Source: Prevotella sp. UBA2444 (GTDB lineage: Bacteria; Bacteroidota; Bacteroidia; Bacteroidales; Bacteroidaceae). From it: a stretch of 10,195 nucleotides of DNA. The notes below the pieces were generated by a model. That model was not told the origin of the DNA, did no database searches, and saw only the letters and a program-made list of their open reading frames with translations. This document shows positions 1 to 6,646 of this stretch, piece after piece (the stretch's first letter is position 1; every line of letters begins with the position of its first letter). The translations under genes and the position numbers were made by a program. The stretch covers positions 1-10,195 of the forward strand of contig DDQK01000015.1 of assembly GCA_002342665.1 (NCBI GenBank), in the 5' to 3' direction.

Positions 1-1044
1 GTATTCAACTACGACGTGAAGATGAAGTCGCCCAAGTTCTATCTGACGACCGACACGCTTTATTACGACAATGCAAACTCCATTGCCCATATCGTCGGAC
101 CTTCGCATATCACCTCAGGCAACAGTACCATCTATTCCGAGCAGGGCTACTACGACACACGTAAGGATCAGGCCCGCCTGATGAACCGTTCGGTGCTGAG
201 CAATCGGGGCAAGTCGATGGTGGGCGACAGTGTCTACTATGATAGTAAACAGGGATTTAGTCAGGCTTTCCGTAATGTTATCTATGTCGACTCGGTGAAT
301 AAGAATAAGCTGACGGGCAACTATGGTGAATACTGGGAACCGACGGGCTATGCTATCTGTACCGATTCTGCCGTGGCCATTGACTATTCGCAGGGCGACT
401 CGCTCTATATGCATGCCGACACCTTCAAGATTGTTACCTTCAACATCGAGACGGATTCTGTCTATCGTAAGATTCACGCCTTCCGCCATGTGAGGGCATA
501 CCGATCAGATGTACAGGCCGTTTGCGACTCGCTGGTCTACAACTCCAAGGATTCCTGCATGACGATGTACTTCGACCCCATCATTTGGAATGTCAATCAG
601 CAACTGGTGGGCGACGAGGTGCAGGTGTTCATGAAGGATTCACTCATCAACCGGGCTCATGTCATCGGCAACTGTTTTTCCATCCAGCAGCTGAAGAGCG
701 ACACGACTTGCTTTAATCAGGTGTCGTCTAAGGAGATGTTCGCCTGGTTTGTCGACGGTCAGATTCATGAGACTCAAGCCAAGGATAACGTGCTCATTGG
801 TTATTACTTCGAGGAGGGCGACTCTGTACCTATTATATATAATTATCAGGAGACGACGGAGATGCGCATGTTCCTGAAGGACCGTAAGCTCCAGAGCGTT
901 TGGACACCGAAGACGTCGGGTACGATGTATCCCCCCAATCAGATTCCTGCCGACAAGAAACAGTTGCCTAGTTTTGCCTGGTACGACTATGTACGGCCTC
1001 TCAACCGCTACGATATTTTCAACTGGCGTCCCAAGCGGCGTTAG
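1..1044 (+). CDS. OstA-like (LptA-type) LPS transport protein, C-terminal part (5' end outside window)
   Basis: The reading frame is open from base 1 to the TAG at 1042-1044 (347 codons seen). The in-frame GTG at 16 is not a convincing start because the frame continues upstream of it, so this is a partial gene. The protein has many short beta-strand repeats of the kind 'TDTLYYD', 'GDSVYYDS' and 'CDSLVYNS', rich in Asp, Ser and Tyr. That is the pattern of the OstA/LptA jellyroll that carries lipopolysaccharide across the periplasm. In Bacteroidales a large OstA-like protein is commonly found close to mutL, which supports the call. The signal peptide and N-terminal OstA domain would lie upstream and cannot be seen. 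The C-terminus is Pro/Arg-rich and ends in WRPKRR. The exact partner in the Lpt bridge cannot be told from this part. Confidence 0.75.
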   Translation, partial: VFNYDVKMKSPKFYLTTDTLYYDNANSIAHIVGPSHITSGNSTIYSEQGYYDTRKDQARLMNRSVLSNRGKSMVGDSVYYDSKQGFSQAFRNVIYVDSVNKNKLTGNYGEYWEPTGYAICTDSAVAIDYSQGDSLYMHADTFKIVTFNIETDSVYRKIHAFRHVRAYRSDVQAVCDSLVYNSKDSCMTMYFDPIIWNVNQQLVGDEVQVFMKDSLINRAHVIGNCFSIQQLKSDTTCFNQVSSKEMFAWFVDGQIHETQAKDNVLIGYYFEEGDSVPIIYNYQETTEMRMFLKDRKLQSVWTPKTSGTMYPPNQIPADKKQLPSFAWYDYVRPLNRYDIFNWRPKRR

Positions 1045-1047
1045 CCT

Positions 1048-1073
1048 CATTTCTTATTTAGCATTTCTTATTT
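1048..1073 (+). repeat. 12-bp direct repeat in the ostA-like/mutL gap
   Basis: The 12-mer catttcttattt occurs at 1048-1059 and again at 1062-1073, separated by AG. It fills most of the 34-bp gap between the two genes. No TAnnTTTG promoter is visible there, so mutL is probably read from the upstream operon. The tract is similar in style (short, pyrimidine-rich on the coding strand) to three other tracts in this window. Confidence 0.8.
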
Positions 1074-1078
1074 GCGCA

Positions 1079-3007
1079 ATGTCTGACCTTATCCATTTGC
1101 TCCCCGATTCCGTTGCCAACCAGATTGCTGCTGGCGAGGTGATTCAGCGACCGGCTTCCGTCATCAAGGAACTGGTAGAGAACGCCGTGGATGCTGGTGC
1201 CAGGAATATCAATGTGTCGGTACTGGATGCCGGACGTACCTCCATTCAGGTCATCGACGATGGGAAGGGCATGTCGCCTACTGATGCTCGTCTGGCTTTT
1301 GAGCGTCATGCCACGTCGAAGATTCAGAAAGCAGACGACCTCTTCGCACTTCACACGATGGGCTTCCGCGGTGAGGCTTTGGCTTCCATCGCTGCTGTGG
1401 CACAGGTGGAACTGCAGACACGACTGGAGGGTGAGGAGTTGGGCACGCTTCTTACTATCGCTGGGTCCAGGGTGACGGGGCAACAGATGGTGGCCTGTCC
1501 GGTAGGGGCTAACTTCAAGGTCGAGAACCTGTTCTATAATGTTCCGGTACGAAGGAAATTCCTCAAGACTAATGCCACAGAGCTCAACAATATATTGACG
1601 GCTTTTGAAAGGATAGTGCTGGTATATCCAGATATCCATTTCACACTCCATAGCAATGGTACAGAAATGATGAACCTGCGTCCGGGCAGTCTGTTGCAAC
1701 GTATCTCTGATGTCTTCGGGCGTCAGTATGGACAGTCGCTTCTGGCTGTAGAGGCCGATACGGCGATGTGCCGCATCAGTGGTTTCGTCGGGAAGCCGGA
1801 GTCTGCCAAGAAGAAGGGCGGACAGGATTATTTCTTCGTCAATGGCCGTTACATGAAGCATCCCTACTTCCATAAGGCAGTTGCCACGGCCTATGACCGT
1901 CTTGTGCCGGAGGGCATGCAGGTGCCTTACTTCCTTTATTTCGACATCAATCCTTCCGATATCGATGTGAATATCCATCCCACGAAGACCGAGATCAAGT
2001 TTGAGAATGAGCAGGCCATCTGGCAGATTATCGTAGCGGCTGTTCGTGATGCTATCGGCAAGTTCAACGACATCCCTTCTATCGATTTCGATACCGTAGG
2101 GCGTCCAGATATCCCGGTATTCGACCCAGACCGAGACAATATCCAGTTGCCTAAGGTCAGCTATAATCCTGACTATAATCCGTTCGCCTCTTCCTCCAGC
2201 CACTCAGGAAAATCCGGCCAGTCTGGTTCCCACGGCATTTCCCCTGCCGGTACAGCCTCTTGGCAGGCGCTCTATGATGGACTGGAATCATCTTCGTCAG
2301 GAAAAGGGGATGCATCTTCTGCCGATCTTTTTGAATTCTCCGAGCCGATGGCCCCCTCAGCACTGCTCGACGAAAAGTCGCCCGTACATTATCAATATAA
2401 AGGGAAATATGTAATGACCGCAGTCAAGTCGGGATTGATGATTATCGATCAGCATCGTGCCTCCATCCGTATTCTCTTCGACCGATATGCCGGTCTTGCA
2501 GCCTCCTCAGGCCCTTCTCTGTCCGCTCCCTCTGGTTCATCAGACAGTGGCAGTGCCGCTGTACCCTCCGCTCCCTCTCAGCGACTCCTTTTCCCTGAGA
2601 CTGTACAGTTCTCTCCTGCAGAAGCCGTGGTCTTGGAAAACATCCTCTCTGATCTCAACACTCTTGGCTTCGATCTTAGCAACCTTGGAGGTAATACCTA
2701 TGCCGTCAATGGCATTCCCGTGGGGCTCGACGGCATTAACCCTATTGGGTTGATACAGCAACTTGTCGCAGAAGCCTCCGATCATGGTGCTTCCATCTCC
2801 CCATCCCTCAATCTCTCAATCTCTCAATCTCTCAATCTCTCAATCTCCCGTGCCGCTGCTATACCCTATGGCCAGATATTGTCTGGTGAGGAGATGGAAA
2901 GTCTGATCAATTCGCTTTTCGCCTGTTCCAACGTCAACTATACACCCGACGGCAAAGCCATCCTTTGCATCCTTCCCCAGGCAGATATTGAGCACCTCTT
3001 GGGCTGA
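1079..3007 (+). CDS. mutL: DNA mismatch repair protein MutL
   Basis: MutL couples MutS mismatch recognition to strand removal. The 642-residue protein begins at ATG 1079 ([20 protein letters not shown]), where the homology begins. An upstream in-frame ATG at 974 lies inside the previous gene and would add an unrelated N-terminus. The GHKL ATPase motifs are intact: KELVEN around residues 30-35 (Glu31 expected catalytic, Asn35 Mg-binding), DDGKGM at 60-65 and [10 protein letters not shown] at 95-104. [13 protein letters not shown] at 296-308 carries the conserved Lys. A Ser/Gly-rich linker spans about 365-435. The C-terminal dimerisation domain follows, with a Ser/Pro-rich insert around 475-500. 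Where endonuclease-type MutL has DQHA-x2-E-x4-E, this protein has DQHR-x2-I-x4-D (457-468), and the late Cys/His motifs read RAAAI and YTPDGK, so the classic nuclease site is degenerate. An 8-bp repeat lies in codons 577-590. No terminator is evident after the gene. Confidence 0.96.
   Translation: MSDLIHLLPDSVANQIAAGEVIQRPASVIKELVENAVDAGARNINVSVLDAGRTSIQVIDDGKGMSPTDARLAFERHATSKIQKADDLFALHTMGFRGEALASIAAVAQVELQTRLEGEELGTLLTIAGSRVTGQQMVACPVGANFKVENLFYNVPVRRKFLKTNATELNNILTAFERIVLVYPDIHFTLHSNGTEMMNLRPGSLLQRISDVFGRQYGQSLLAVEADTAMCRISGFVGKPESAKKKGGQDYFFVNGRYMKHPYFHKAVATAYDRLVPEGMQVPYFLYFDINPSDIDVNIHPTKTEIKFENEQAIWQIIVAAVRDAIGKFNDIPSIDFDTVGRPDIPVFDPDRDNIQLPKVSYNPDYNPFASSSSHSGKSGQSGSHGISPAGTASWQALYDGLESSSSGKGDASSADLFEFSEPMAPSALLDEKSPVHYQYKGKYVMTAVKSGLMIIDQHRASIRILFDRYAGLAASSGPSLSAPSGSSDSGSAAVPSAPSQRLLFPETVQFSPAEAVVLENILSDLNTLGFDLSNLGGNTYAVNGIPVGLDGINPIGLIQQLVAEASDHGASISPSLNLSISQSLNLSISRAAAIPYGQILSGEEMESLINSLFACSNVNYTPDGKAILCILPQADIEHLLG
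2807..2846 (+). repeat. Five perfect 8-bp tandem units inside mutL
   Basis: The unit ctcaatct is repeated five times without a mismatch. Because 8 is not a multiple of 3, three units encode eight residues, giving LNLSISQS followed by LNLSIS (residues 577-590). The tract lies in the C-terminal dimerisation region, about 55 codons before the stop. It is preceded by degenerate C/T-rich sequence from about 2795. Each gain or loss of one unit would shift the frame. Confidence 0.95.
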
Positions 3008-3039
3008 AACAGTTAAAAAACGTCAAGCGGAATCAACTT

Positions 3040-3066
3040 TTCACTATTCACTATTCACTATTCACT
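3040..3066 (+). repeat. 7-bp tandem repeat (ttcacta) upstream of tRNA-Val
   Basis: Three perfect copies of ttcacta (3040-3060) are followed by a partial copy (ttcact), then a run of T. The tract lies between mutL and the first tRNA-Val gene. It covers the position where the upstream (-33) element of that tRNA's promoter would be expected. Confidence 0.9.
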
Positions 3067-3075
3067 TTTTTTTTG

Positions 3076-3083
3076 TACCTTTG
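3076..3083 (+). promoter_or_regulatory. -7 element of the first tRNA-Val promoter
   Basis: TACCTTTG matches the Bacteroidetes -7 consensus TAnnTTTG and lies 18 bp before the tRNA. No TTTG is found at 18-21 bp upstream; that position is occupied by the ttcacta repeat. The same core with near-identical flanks (gtacctttgca) precedes the second tRNA-Val gene. Confidence 0.75.
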
Positions 3084-3101
3084 CACCCGCTTACGAAAAT
3101 C

Positions 3102-3176
3102 GGGCGTTTAGCTCAGCTGGTTTAGAGCATCTGCCTTACAAGCAGAGGGTCGGCGGTTCGAATCCGTCAACGCCCA
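3102..3176 (+). tRNA. tRNA-Val, anticodon UAC
   Basis: A 75-nt cloverleaf. The acceptor arms gggcgtt and aacgccc pair. The D-arm contains gctcagctggtttagagc. The anticodon stem tctgc/gcaga encloses the loop cttacaa, with anticodon TAC at 3137-3139. The T-arm is ggcgg-ttcgaat-ccgtc with one G-U pair. The discriminator is A, and CCA is not encoded (the next bases are c-a-a). It reads GUA and wobble valine codons. The sequence is identical to the copy at 5094-5168. Confidence 0.97.
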
Positions 3177-3180
3177 CAAA

Positions 3181-3211
3181 AGGAGCTCCGGAAGAATTTC
3201 TGGAGCTTTTT
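3181..3211 (+). terminator. Intrinsic terminator after the first tRNA-Val
   Basis: agctccgg (3184-3191) pairs with ctggagct (3200-3207) with one G-U pair and an 8-nt loop, followed by a T-run. It sits 5-8 bp after the tRNA and immediately before the promoter of the next operon, so it separates the two units. Confidence 0.75.
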
Positions 3212-3212
3212 C

Positions 3213-3243
3213 TTTGTCAGTTCGAAAAAAAGCAGTACCTTTG
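3213..3243 (+). promoter_or_regulatory. Promoter of the ligase-ACT operon
   Basis: TTTG (3213-3216), 19-nt spacer, TACCTTTG (3236-3243): a full match to the Bacteroidetes housekeeping promoter. The leader to the ATG at 3271 would be about 20 nt. The -33 element lies directly behind the T-run of the preceding terminator. Confidence 0.85.
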
Positions 3244-3270
3244 TGCCGCACAACCCAGAACTAAAGTATT

Positions 3271-4569
3271 ATGATTTGGAATCAAAGCATTGAGTGTATG
3301 GATCGCGAACAGCTTCGCGAAATCCAGAGTCGCCGTCTCGTAAAGATGGCAGAGTATGTGTATCACAACACACCGTTCTATCGGAAGAAGTTCCAGGAAA
3401 TGGGACTCGAGCCGGGGGACATTAAGAGTATCGATGATATCGTCAAGTTGCCGTTTACCAACAAGCTCGACCTGCGTGACAACTATCCTTTCGGACTGGC
3501 TGCCGTGCCGATGTCGCAGATTGTTCGTATTCACGCTTCTTCCGGAACTACCGGAAAGCCGGTTGTCGTACTGCATACACGGAAGGACCTCGCCATGTGG
3601 GCTGAGTCTATATCCCGTGCCTTCAGGGCCTATGGTGCCACGAAGGATGATATTTTCCAGGTGTCCTATGGCTATGGTCTCTTCACCGGAGGTCTTGGTG
3701 CTCACGACGGAGCCACGAATATCGGAGCATCCGTCATCCCGATGTCGTCGGGCAATACCCAGAAACAGATCACACTGATGCACGACTTCGGTGCTACAGT
3801 CCTCTGCTGTACTCCTTCTTATGCCATGTTCCTTGGTGAGGCTTTGGGTGAGTGCGAATGGCCTCGCGAGGAGTTCAAGTTGAAGATTGGTGCTTTCGGT
3901 GCAGAACCCTGGACAGAGAAGATGCGTGTCAAACTGGAGGAGAAGTTGGGCATCAAGGCTTATGATATCTACGGCCTCTCGGAGATTGCTGGTCCTGGCG
4001 TCGGTTTTGAATGTGAATGTCAGCACGGCACTCACCTCAACGAAGACTATTTCTATCCAGAGATCCTCGACCCCAATACGGGTGAGCCGCTGCCGGAAGG
4101 AACACTGGGTGAACTGACCTTCACGCATCTGACAAAGGAAGGCATGCCGCTGCTCCGTTACCGTACCCACGATCTCACCGCCCTGCATTATGAGAAGTGT
4201 GAGTGCGGTCGTACCCTGGTTCGTATGGATCGTATCCTTGGCCGTTGCGATGATATGCTCATCATCCGTGGCGTCAACGTGTTCCCCTCGCAGATCGAGG
4301 ATGTCATCCTCAAGCAGAAGGAGTTCGAGCCTCACTTCCTCCTTATCGTCGACCGTGTCAACAACACCGATACCAGCGAGCTCAAGGTGGAGGTCAAGGA
4401 GGAATATTTCACCGACGACATGGCTACGATGGTCGGTCTGCAGAAGAAGCTCGAAGGCGAGCTCCGCAGTGTCATCGGCCTCGGTTTCAAGATTCGCCTC
4501 GTAGAACCCAAGGGTATCGAGCGCTCTACCGGAAAGGCCAAGCGTGTCATTGATAATCGTCAGATCTAA
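3271..4569 (+). CDS. paaK: Phenylacetate-CoA ligase family protein (PaaK-like)
   Basis: This is an adenylate-forming acyl-CoA ligase expected to activate phenylacetate or a related aryl acid with ATP and CoA. At 432 residues it has the normal PaaK length. Visible motifs in order: the nucleotide-binding loop SSGTTGKP (90-97), YDIYGLSEIAGPG (231-243) as the A5-like acid/adenine region, RYRTHDLT (296-303) with the ribose-binding Asp, GRCDDMLIIRGVNVFPSQIE (324-343) as the hinge, and GKAKRVIDNR near the C-terminus (421-430) with candidate catalytic lysines. The start at 3271 fits the promoter just upstream. A double-ACT gene follows after 12 bp, an arrangement familiar from gut Bacteroidales, where such pairs often accompany indolepyruvate ferredoxin oxidoreductase genes. 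None are in this window. The substrate is inferred from the family; indoleacetate or hydroxyphenylacetate are possible. Confidence 0.92.
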   Translation: MIWNQSIECMDREQLREIQSRRLVKMAEYVYHNTPFYRKKFQEMGLEPGDIKSIDDIVKLPFTNKLDLRDNYPFGLAAVPMSQIVRIHASSGTTGKPVVVLHTRKDLAMWAESISRAFRAYGATKDDIFQVSYGYGLFTGGLGAHDGATNIGASVIPMSSGNTQKQITLMHDFGATVLCCTPSYAMFLGEALGECEWPREEFKLKIGAFGAEPWTEKMRVKLEEKLGIKAYDIYGLSEIAGPGVGFECECQHGTHLNEDYFYPEILDPNTGEPLPEGTLGELTFTHLTKEGMPLLRYRTHDLTALHYEKCECGRTLVRMDRILGRCDDMLIIRGVNVFPSQIEDVILKQKEFEPHFLLIVDRVNNTDTSELKVEVKEEYFTDDMATMVGLQKKLEGELRSVIGLGFKIRLVEPKGIERSTGKAKRVIDNRQI

Positions 4570-4581
4570 AAATATACCATT

Positions 4582-5007
4582 ATGAAAGCAAAACAACTAT
4601 CCGTTTTCCTCGAAAACAAGTCTGGTCGTCTCACCGAGGTGACAGAGACCCTCGGCAATGCCGGTATTAACCTTTCTGCCATGTCGATTGCCGACAACTC
4701 CGATTTCGGTATCCTGAGGTGCATCGTTTCCGATCCCGACAAGGCTTATCAGGTACTTAAGGAAGCCCATTTCGCCGTGAAGCTCACCGATGTCATCGGC
4801 TTCATCTGTCCCAATACGCAGGGCTCACTGGCTGTGGTGCTCAAGGAACTGTCGGCCAAGGGCATCTTCATTGAGTATATGTACTCCTTCGCCAATGGCA
4901 ATGTGGCCCATGTGGTCATTCGCCCCTCAGACCTTGACTATTGCGACAAGGTATTGGCTGACATGAAGGTGGACCTCATCGCCGCCAACGACCTCTACCA
5001 GCTGTAA
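4582..5007 (+). CDS. Tandem ACT-domain protein
   Basis: A 141-residue protein made of two ACT domains and little else. Domain 1 spans about residues 4-68 (QLSVFLENKSGRLTEVTETL, then NLSAMSIADNSDFGILR). Domain 2 spans about 73-138 (IGFICPNTQGSLAVVLKELS, then IEYMYSFANGNVAHVVIR). ACT domains bind small ligands, usually amino acids, and act as allosteric sensors. The gene starts 12 bp after the ligase stop, with no promoter between them, and a strong terminator follows it. The two therefore form one operon, and the protein probably senses an aromatic or branched amino acid related to the ligase's substrate. That role is inference; no catalytic domain is present. Confidence 0.9.
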   Translation: MKAKQLSVFLENKSGRLTEVTETLGNAGINLSAMSIADNSDFGILRCIVSDPDKAYQVLKEAHFAVKLTDVIGFICPNTQGSLAVVLKELSAKGIFIEYMYSFANGNVAHVVIRPSDLDYCDKVLADMKVDLIAANDLYQL

Positions 5008-5014
5008 GCTATGG

Positions 5015-5059
5015 GAATCTGCAAAATTTTCCCTGGAAAATTTTGCAGATTCATTTTTT
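5015..5059 (+). terminator. Strong intrinsic terminator of the ligase-ACT operon
   Basis: A perfect 16-bp inverted repeat (gaatctgcaaaatttt at 5015-5030 and its complement at 5037-5052) with a 6-nt loop, followed by A and six Ts (5054-5059). It begins 8 bp after the ACT-gene stop. Its 3' arm contains the TTTG that serves as the -33 element of the next promoter, so terminator and promoter overlap. Confidence 0.9.
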
Positions 5060-5072
5060 ATCCGTACCTTTG
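5042..5072 (+). promoter_or_regulatory. Promoter of the second tRNA-Val (probably also purB)
   Basis: TTTG (5042-5045), 19-nt spacer, TACCTTTG (5065-5072), 21 bp before the tRNA. The spacing is identical to that of the ligase operon promoter. The -33 element lies in the 3' arm of the upstream terminator hairpin. Confidence 0.85.
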
Positions 5073-5093
5073 CAGCCGCAAAAACGAGAATTA

Positions 5094-5168
5094 GGGCGTT
5101 TAGCTCAGCTGGTTTAGAGCATCTGCCTTACAAGCAGAGGGTCGGCGGTTCGAATCCGTCAACGCCCA
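5094..5168 (+). tRNA. tRNA-Val, anticodon UAC (second copy)
   Basis: Identical over all 75 nt to the gene at 3102-3176, with the anticodon TAC at 5129-5131. Identity extends two bases past the tRNA and then stops. CCA is not encoded. Unlike the first copy, no terminator hairpin follows; the next gene, purB, starts 60 bp downstream. Confidence 0.97.
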
Positions 5169-5228
5169 CATGACACACTACGTAGTAGAGAAAGAGAACA
5201 GATAATTATCGACAGTTTAATTTAAGAA

Positions 5229-6593
5229 ATGGACTTATCATTATTGACAGCCATCTCGCCTATTGATGGCCGCTACAGGAGCAAGACGGAGCCCTTGGCA
5301 GAGTATTTCTCGGAGTATGCACTCATCCGCTATCGCATCCGGGTGGAGATTGAATATTTCATTGCCCTGTGTGAACTCCCGTTGCCCCAGTTGGCAGATT
5401 TCGACCATAGCCTATATGAGCCACTCCGCAATATCTACCGCAACTTTACCGTAGAGGACGCTCAGCGTGTGAAGGACATCGAGAAGGTGACCAATCACGA
5501 CGTGAAGGCCGTCGAGTATTTCATCAAGGAGCGCATCGATGCCCTCCGCCCAGTAAGCAGCGGTAATACCGCCGTCCCCTTCAAGGAGTTCATCCACTTC
5601 GGCCTCACATCCCAGGATATCAACAACACTTCCGTGCCCCTTTCCATCAAGGAGGCACTCGCCGATGTCTATATTCCCCTCCTGGAGGAACTCATCGAAC
5701 AGCTCCACGACTATGCCGAGCAGTGGAAGAATATCCCCATGCTTGCCAAGACCCATGGTCAGCCTGCATCGCCGACTCGCCTCGGCAAGGAGGTGATGGT
5801 CTATGTCTACCGCCTTGAAGAACAGCTCCGCAGCCTGAAGGATACACCGGTCACTGCTAAGTTCGGTGGAGCCACCGGCAACTTCAACGCCCATCACGTG
5901 GCTTACCCCGATTACGACTGGCGTGAGTTCGGCAACAGGTTCCTAAGTGAGAAACTGGGACTGGAGCGCGAGCAATACACCACCCAGATCAGTAACTACG
6001 ACTGGCTCGGAGCCATCTTCGATGCCATGCGCCGTATCAATACCATCGTCATTGATCTCGACCGCGACTTCTGGATGTACATCTCCATGGACTATTTCAA
6101 GCAGAAGATCAAGGCTGGAGAGGTCGGCTCCAGCGCCATGCCCCACAAGGTGAACCCCATCGACTACGAGAATTCCGAGGGTAACCTCGGTATTGCCAAT
6201 GCCGTACTTCAGTTCCTGGCTGCCAAGCTCCCGGTGAGCCGTCTGCAGCGCGACCTGACTGATTCAACCGTGCTCCGTAATGTCGGTGTGCCGATGGGAC
6301 ATGCGCTCATCGCCTTCCAGTCCACCCTCAAGGGACTGCGCAAGCTCATCCTCAACGAGCAGCGCCTGCAGCAGGACCTCGACAATACCTGGGCCGTCGT
6401 GGCAGAGGGTATCCAGACCATCCTGCGTCGGGAGGGCTACCCCAACCCCTACGAGACCTTGAAGGCACTCACCCGTACCAATGAGGGTATCACGGCCGAC
6501 ACCATCGCCAGCTTTATCGATACGCTCGATGTCAGCGAGGCCGTCAAGGCTGAACTGAGGGCTATTACGCCCTCTACCTATACTGGTATTTAA
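5229..6593 (+). CDS. purB: Adenylosuccinate lyase
   Basis: PurB catalyses two fumarate-releasing eliminations in purine synthesis: SAICAR to AICAR, and adenylosuccinate to AMP. The 454-residue protein matches the E. coli-type PurB in length and order. TSQDINNT is followed by KTHGQPASPTRLGKE with the general-acid His at about residue 176. The fumarase/lyase signature SSAMPHKVNP (301-310) holds the mobile-loop catalytic Ser, followed by IDYENSEGN. The ATG at 5229 begins the expected N-terminus (MDLSLLTAISPIDGRYRSKT). No TAnnTTTG promoter is visible in the 60 bp after the tRNA, and there is no terminator, so it may be read from the tRNA promoter. Nothing appears broken. Confidence 0.97.
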   Translation: MDLSLLTAISPIDGRYRSKTEPLAEYFSEYALIRYRIRVEIEYFIALCELPLPQLADFDHSLYEPLRNIYRNFTVEDAQRVKDIEKVTNHDVKAVEYFIKERIDALRPVSSGNTAVPFKEFIHFGLTSQDINNTSVPLSIKEALADVYIPLLEELIEQLHDYAEQWKNIPMLAKTHGQPASPTRLGKEVMVYVYRLEEQLRSLKDTPVTAKFGGATGNFNAHHVAYPDYDWREFGNRFLSEKLGLEREQYTTQISNYDWLGAIFDAMRRINTIVIDLDRDFWMYISMDYFKQKIKAGEVGSSAMPHKVNPIDYENSEGNLGIANAVLQFLAAKLPVSRLQRDLTDSTVLRNVGVPMGHALIAFQSTLKGLRKLILNEQRLQQDLDNTWAVVAEGIQTILRREGYPNPYETLKALTRTNEGITADTIASFIDTLDVSEAVKAELRAITPSTYTGI

Positions 6594-6605
6594 TACATAT
6601 ATAAT

Positions 6606-6620
6606 ATATAATAAGGTATA
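6606..6620 (+). repeat. 15-bp AT-rich leader motif, copy 1
   Basis: atataataaggtata lies 26 bp before the start of the pseudouridine synthase gene. The same 15-mer occurs at 9917-9931, just before an AGGAGG sequence. Both copies sit in AT-rich intergenic DNA in the same orientation relative to a following ORF. The purB to pseudouridine-synthase gap (6594-6646) is otherwise nearly all A/T, with no good TAnnTTTG. Confidence 0.55.
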
Positions 6621-6646
6621 AGAAAAATATAATAGCAAAACTAAAA

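Noticed and set aside
974..1078. 35-residue N-terminal extension of MutL from the ATG at 974
   Set aside because: It lies inside the upstream gene in another frame and is not MutL-like; the family N-terminus starts exactly at the ATG at 1079.
3217..4596. 459-codon open frame on the minus strand covering the whole ligase gene
   Set aside because: It is an antisense shadow: the + strand carries all PaaK motifs, a fitting promoter and an operon partner. The minus frame shows no recognisable domain and results from codon bias of the real gene.
3102..5168. Mobile element or genomic island between the two tRNA genes
   Set aside because: No integrase, transposase or terminal inverted repeats; only a two-gene metabolic operon. 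The direct tRNA repeat itself is reported separately.
5177..5186. 10-bp palindrome actacgtagt upstream of purB as an operator
   Set aside because: Too short, single copy, and no regulator or second site seen; expected by chance.
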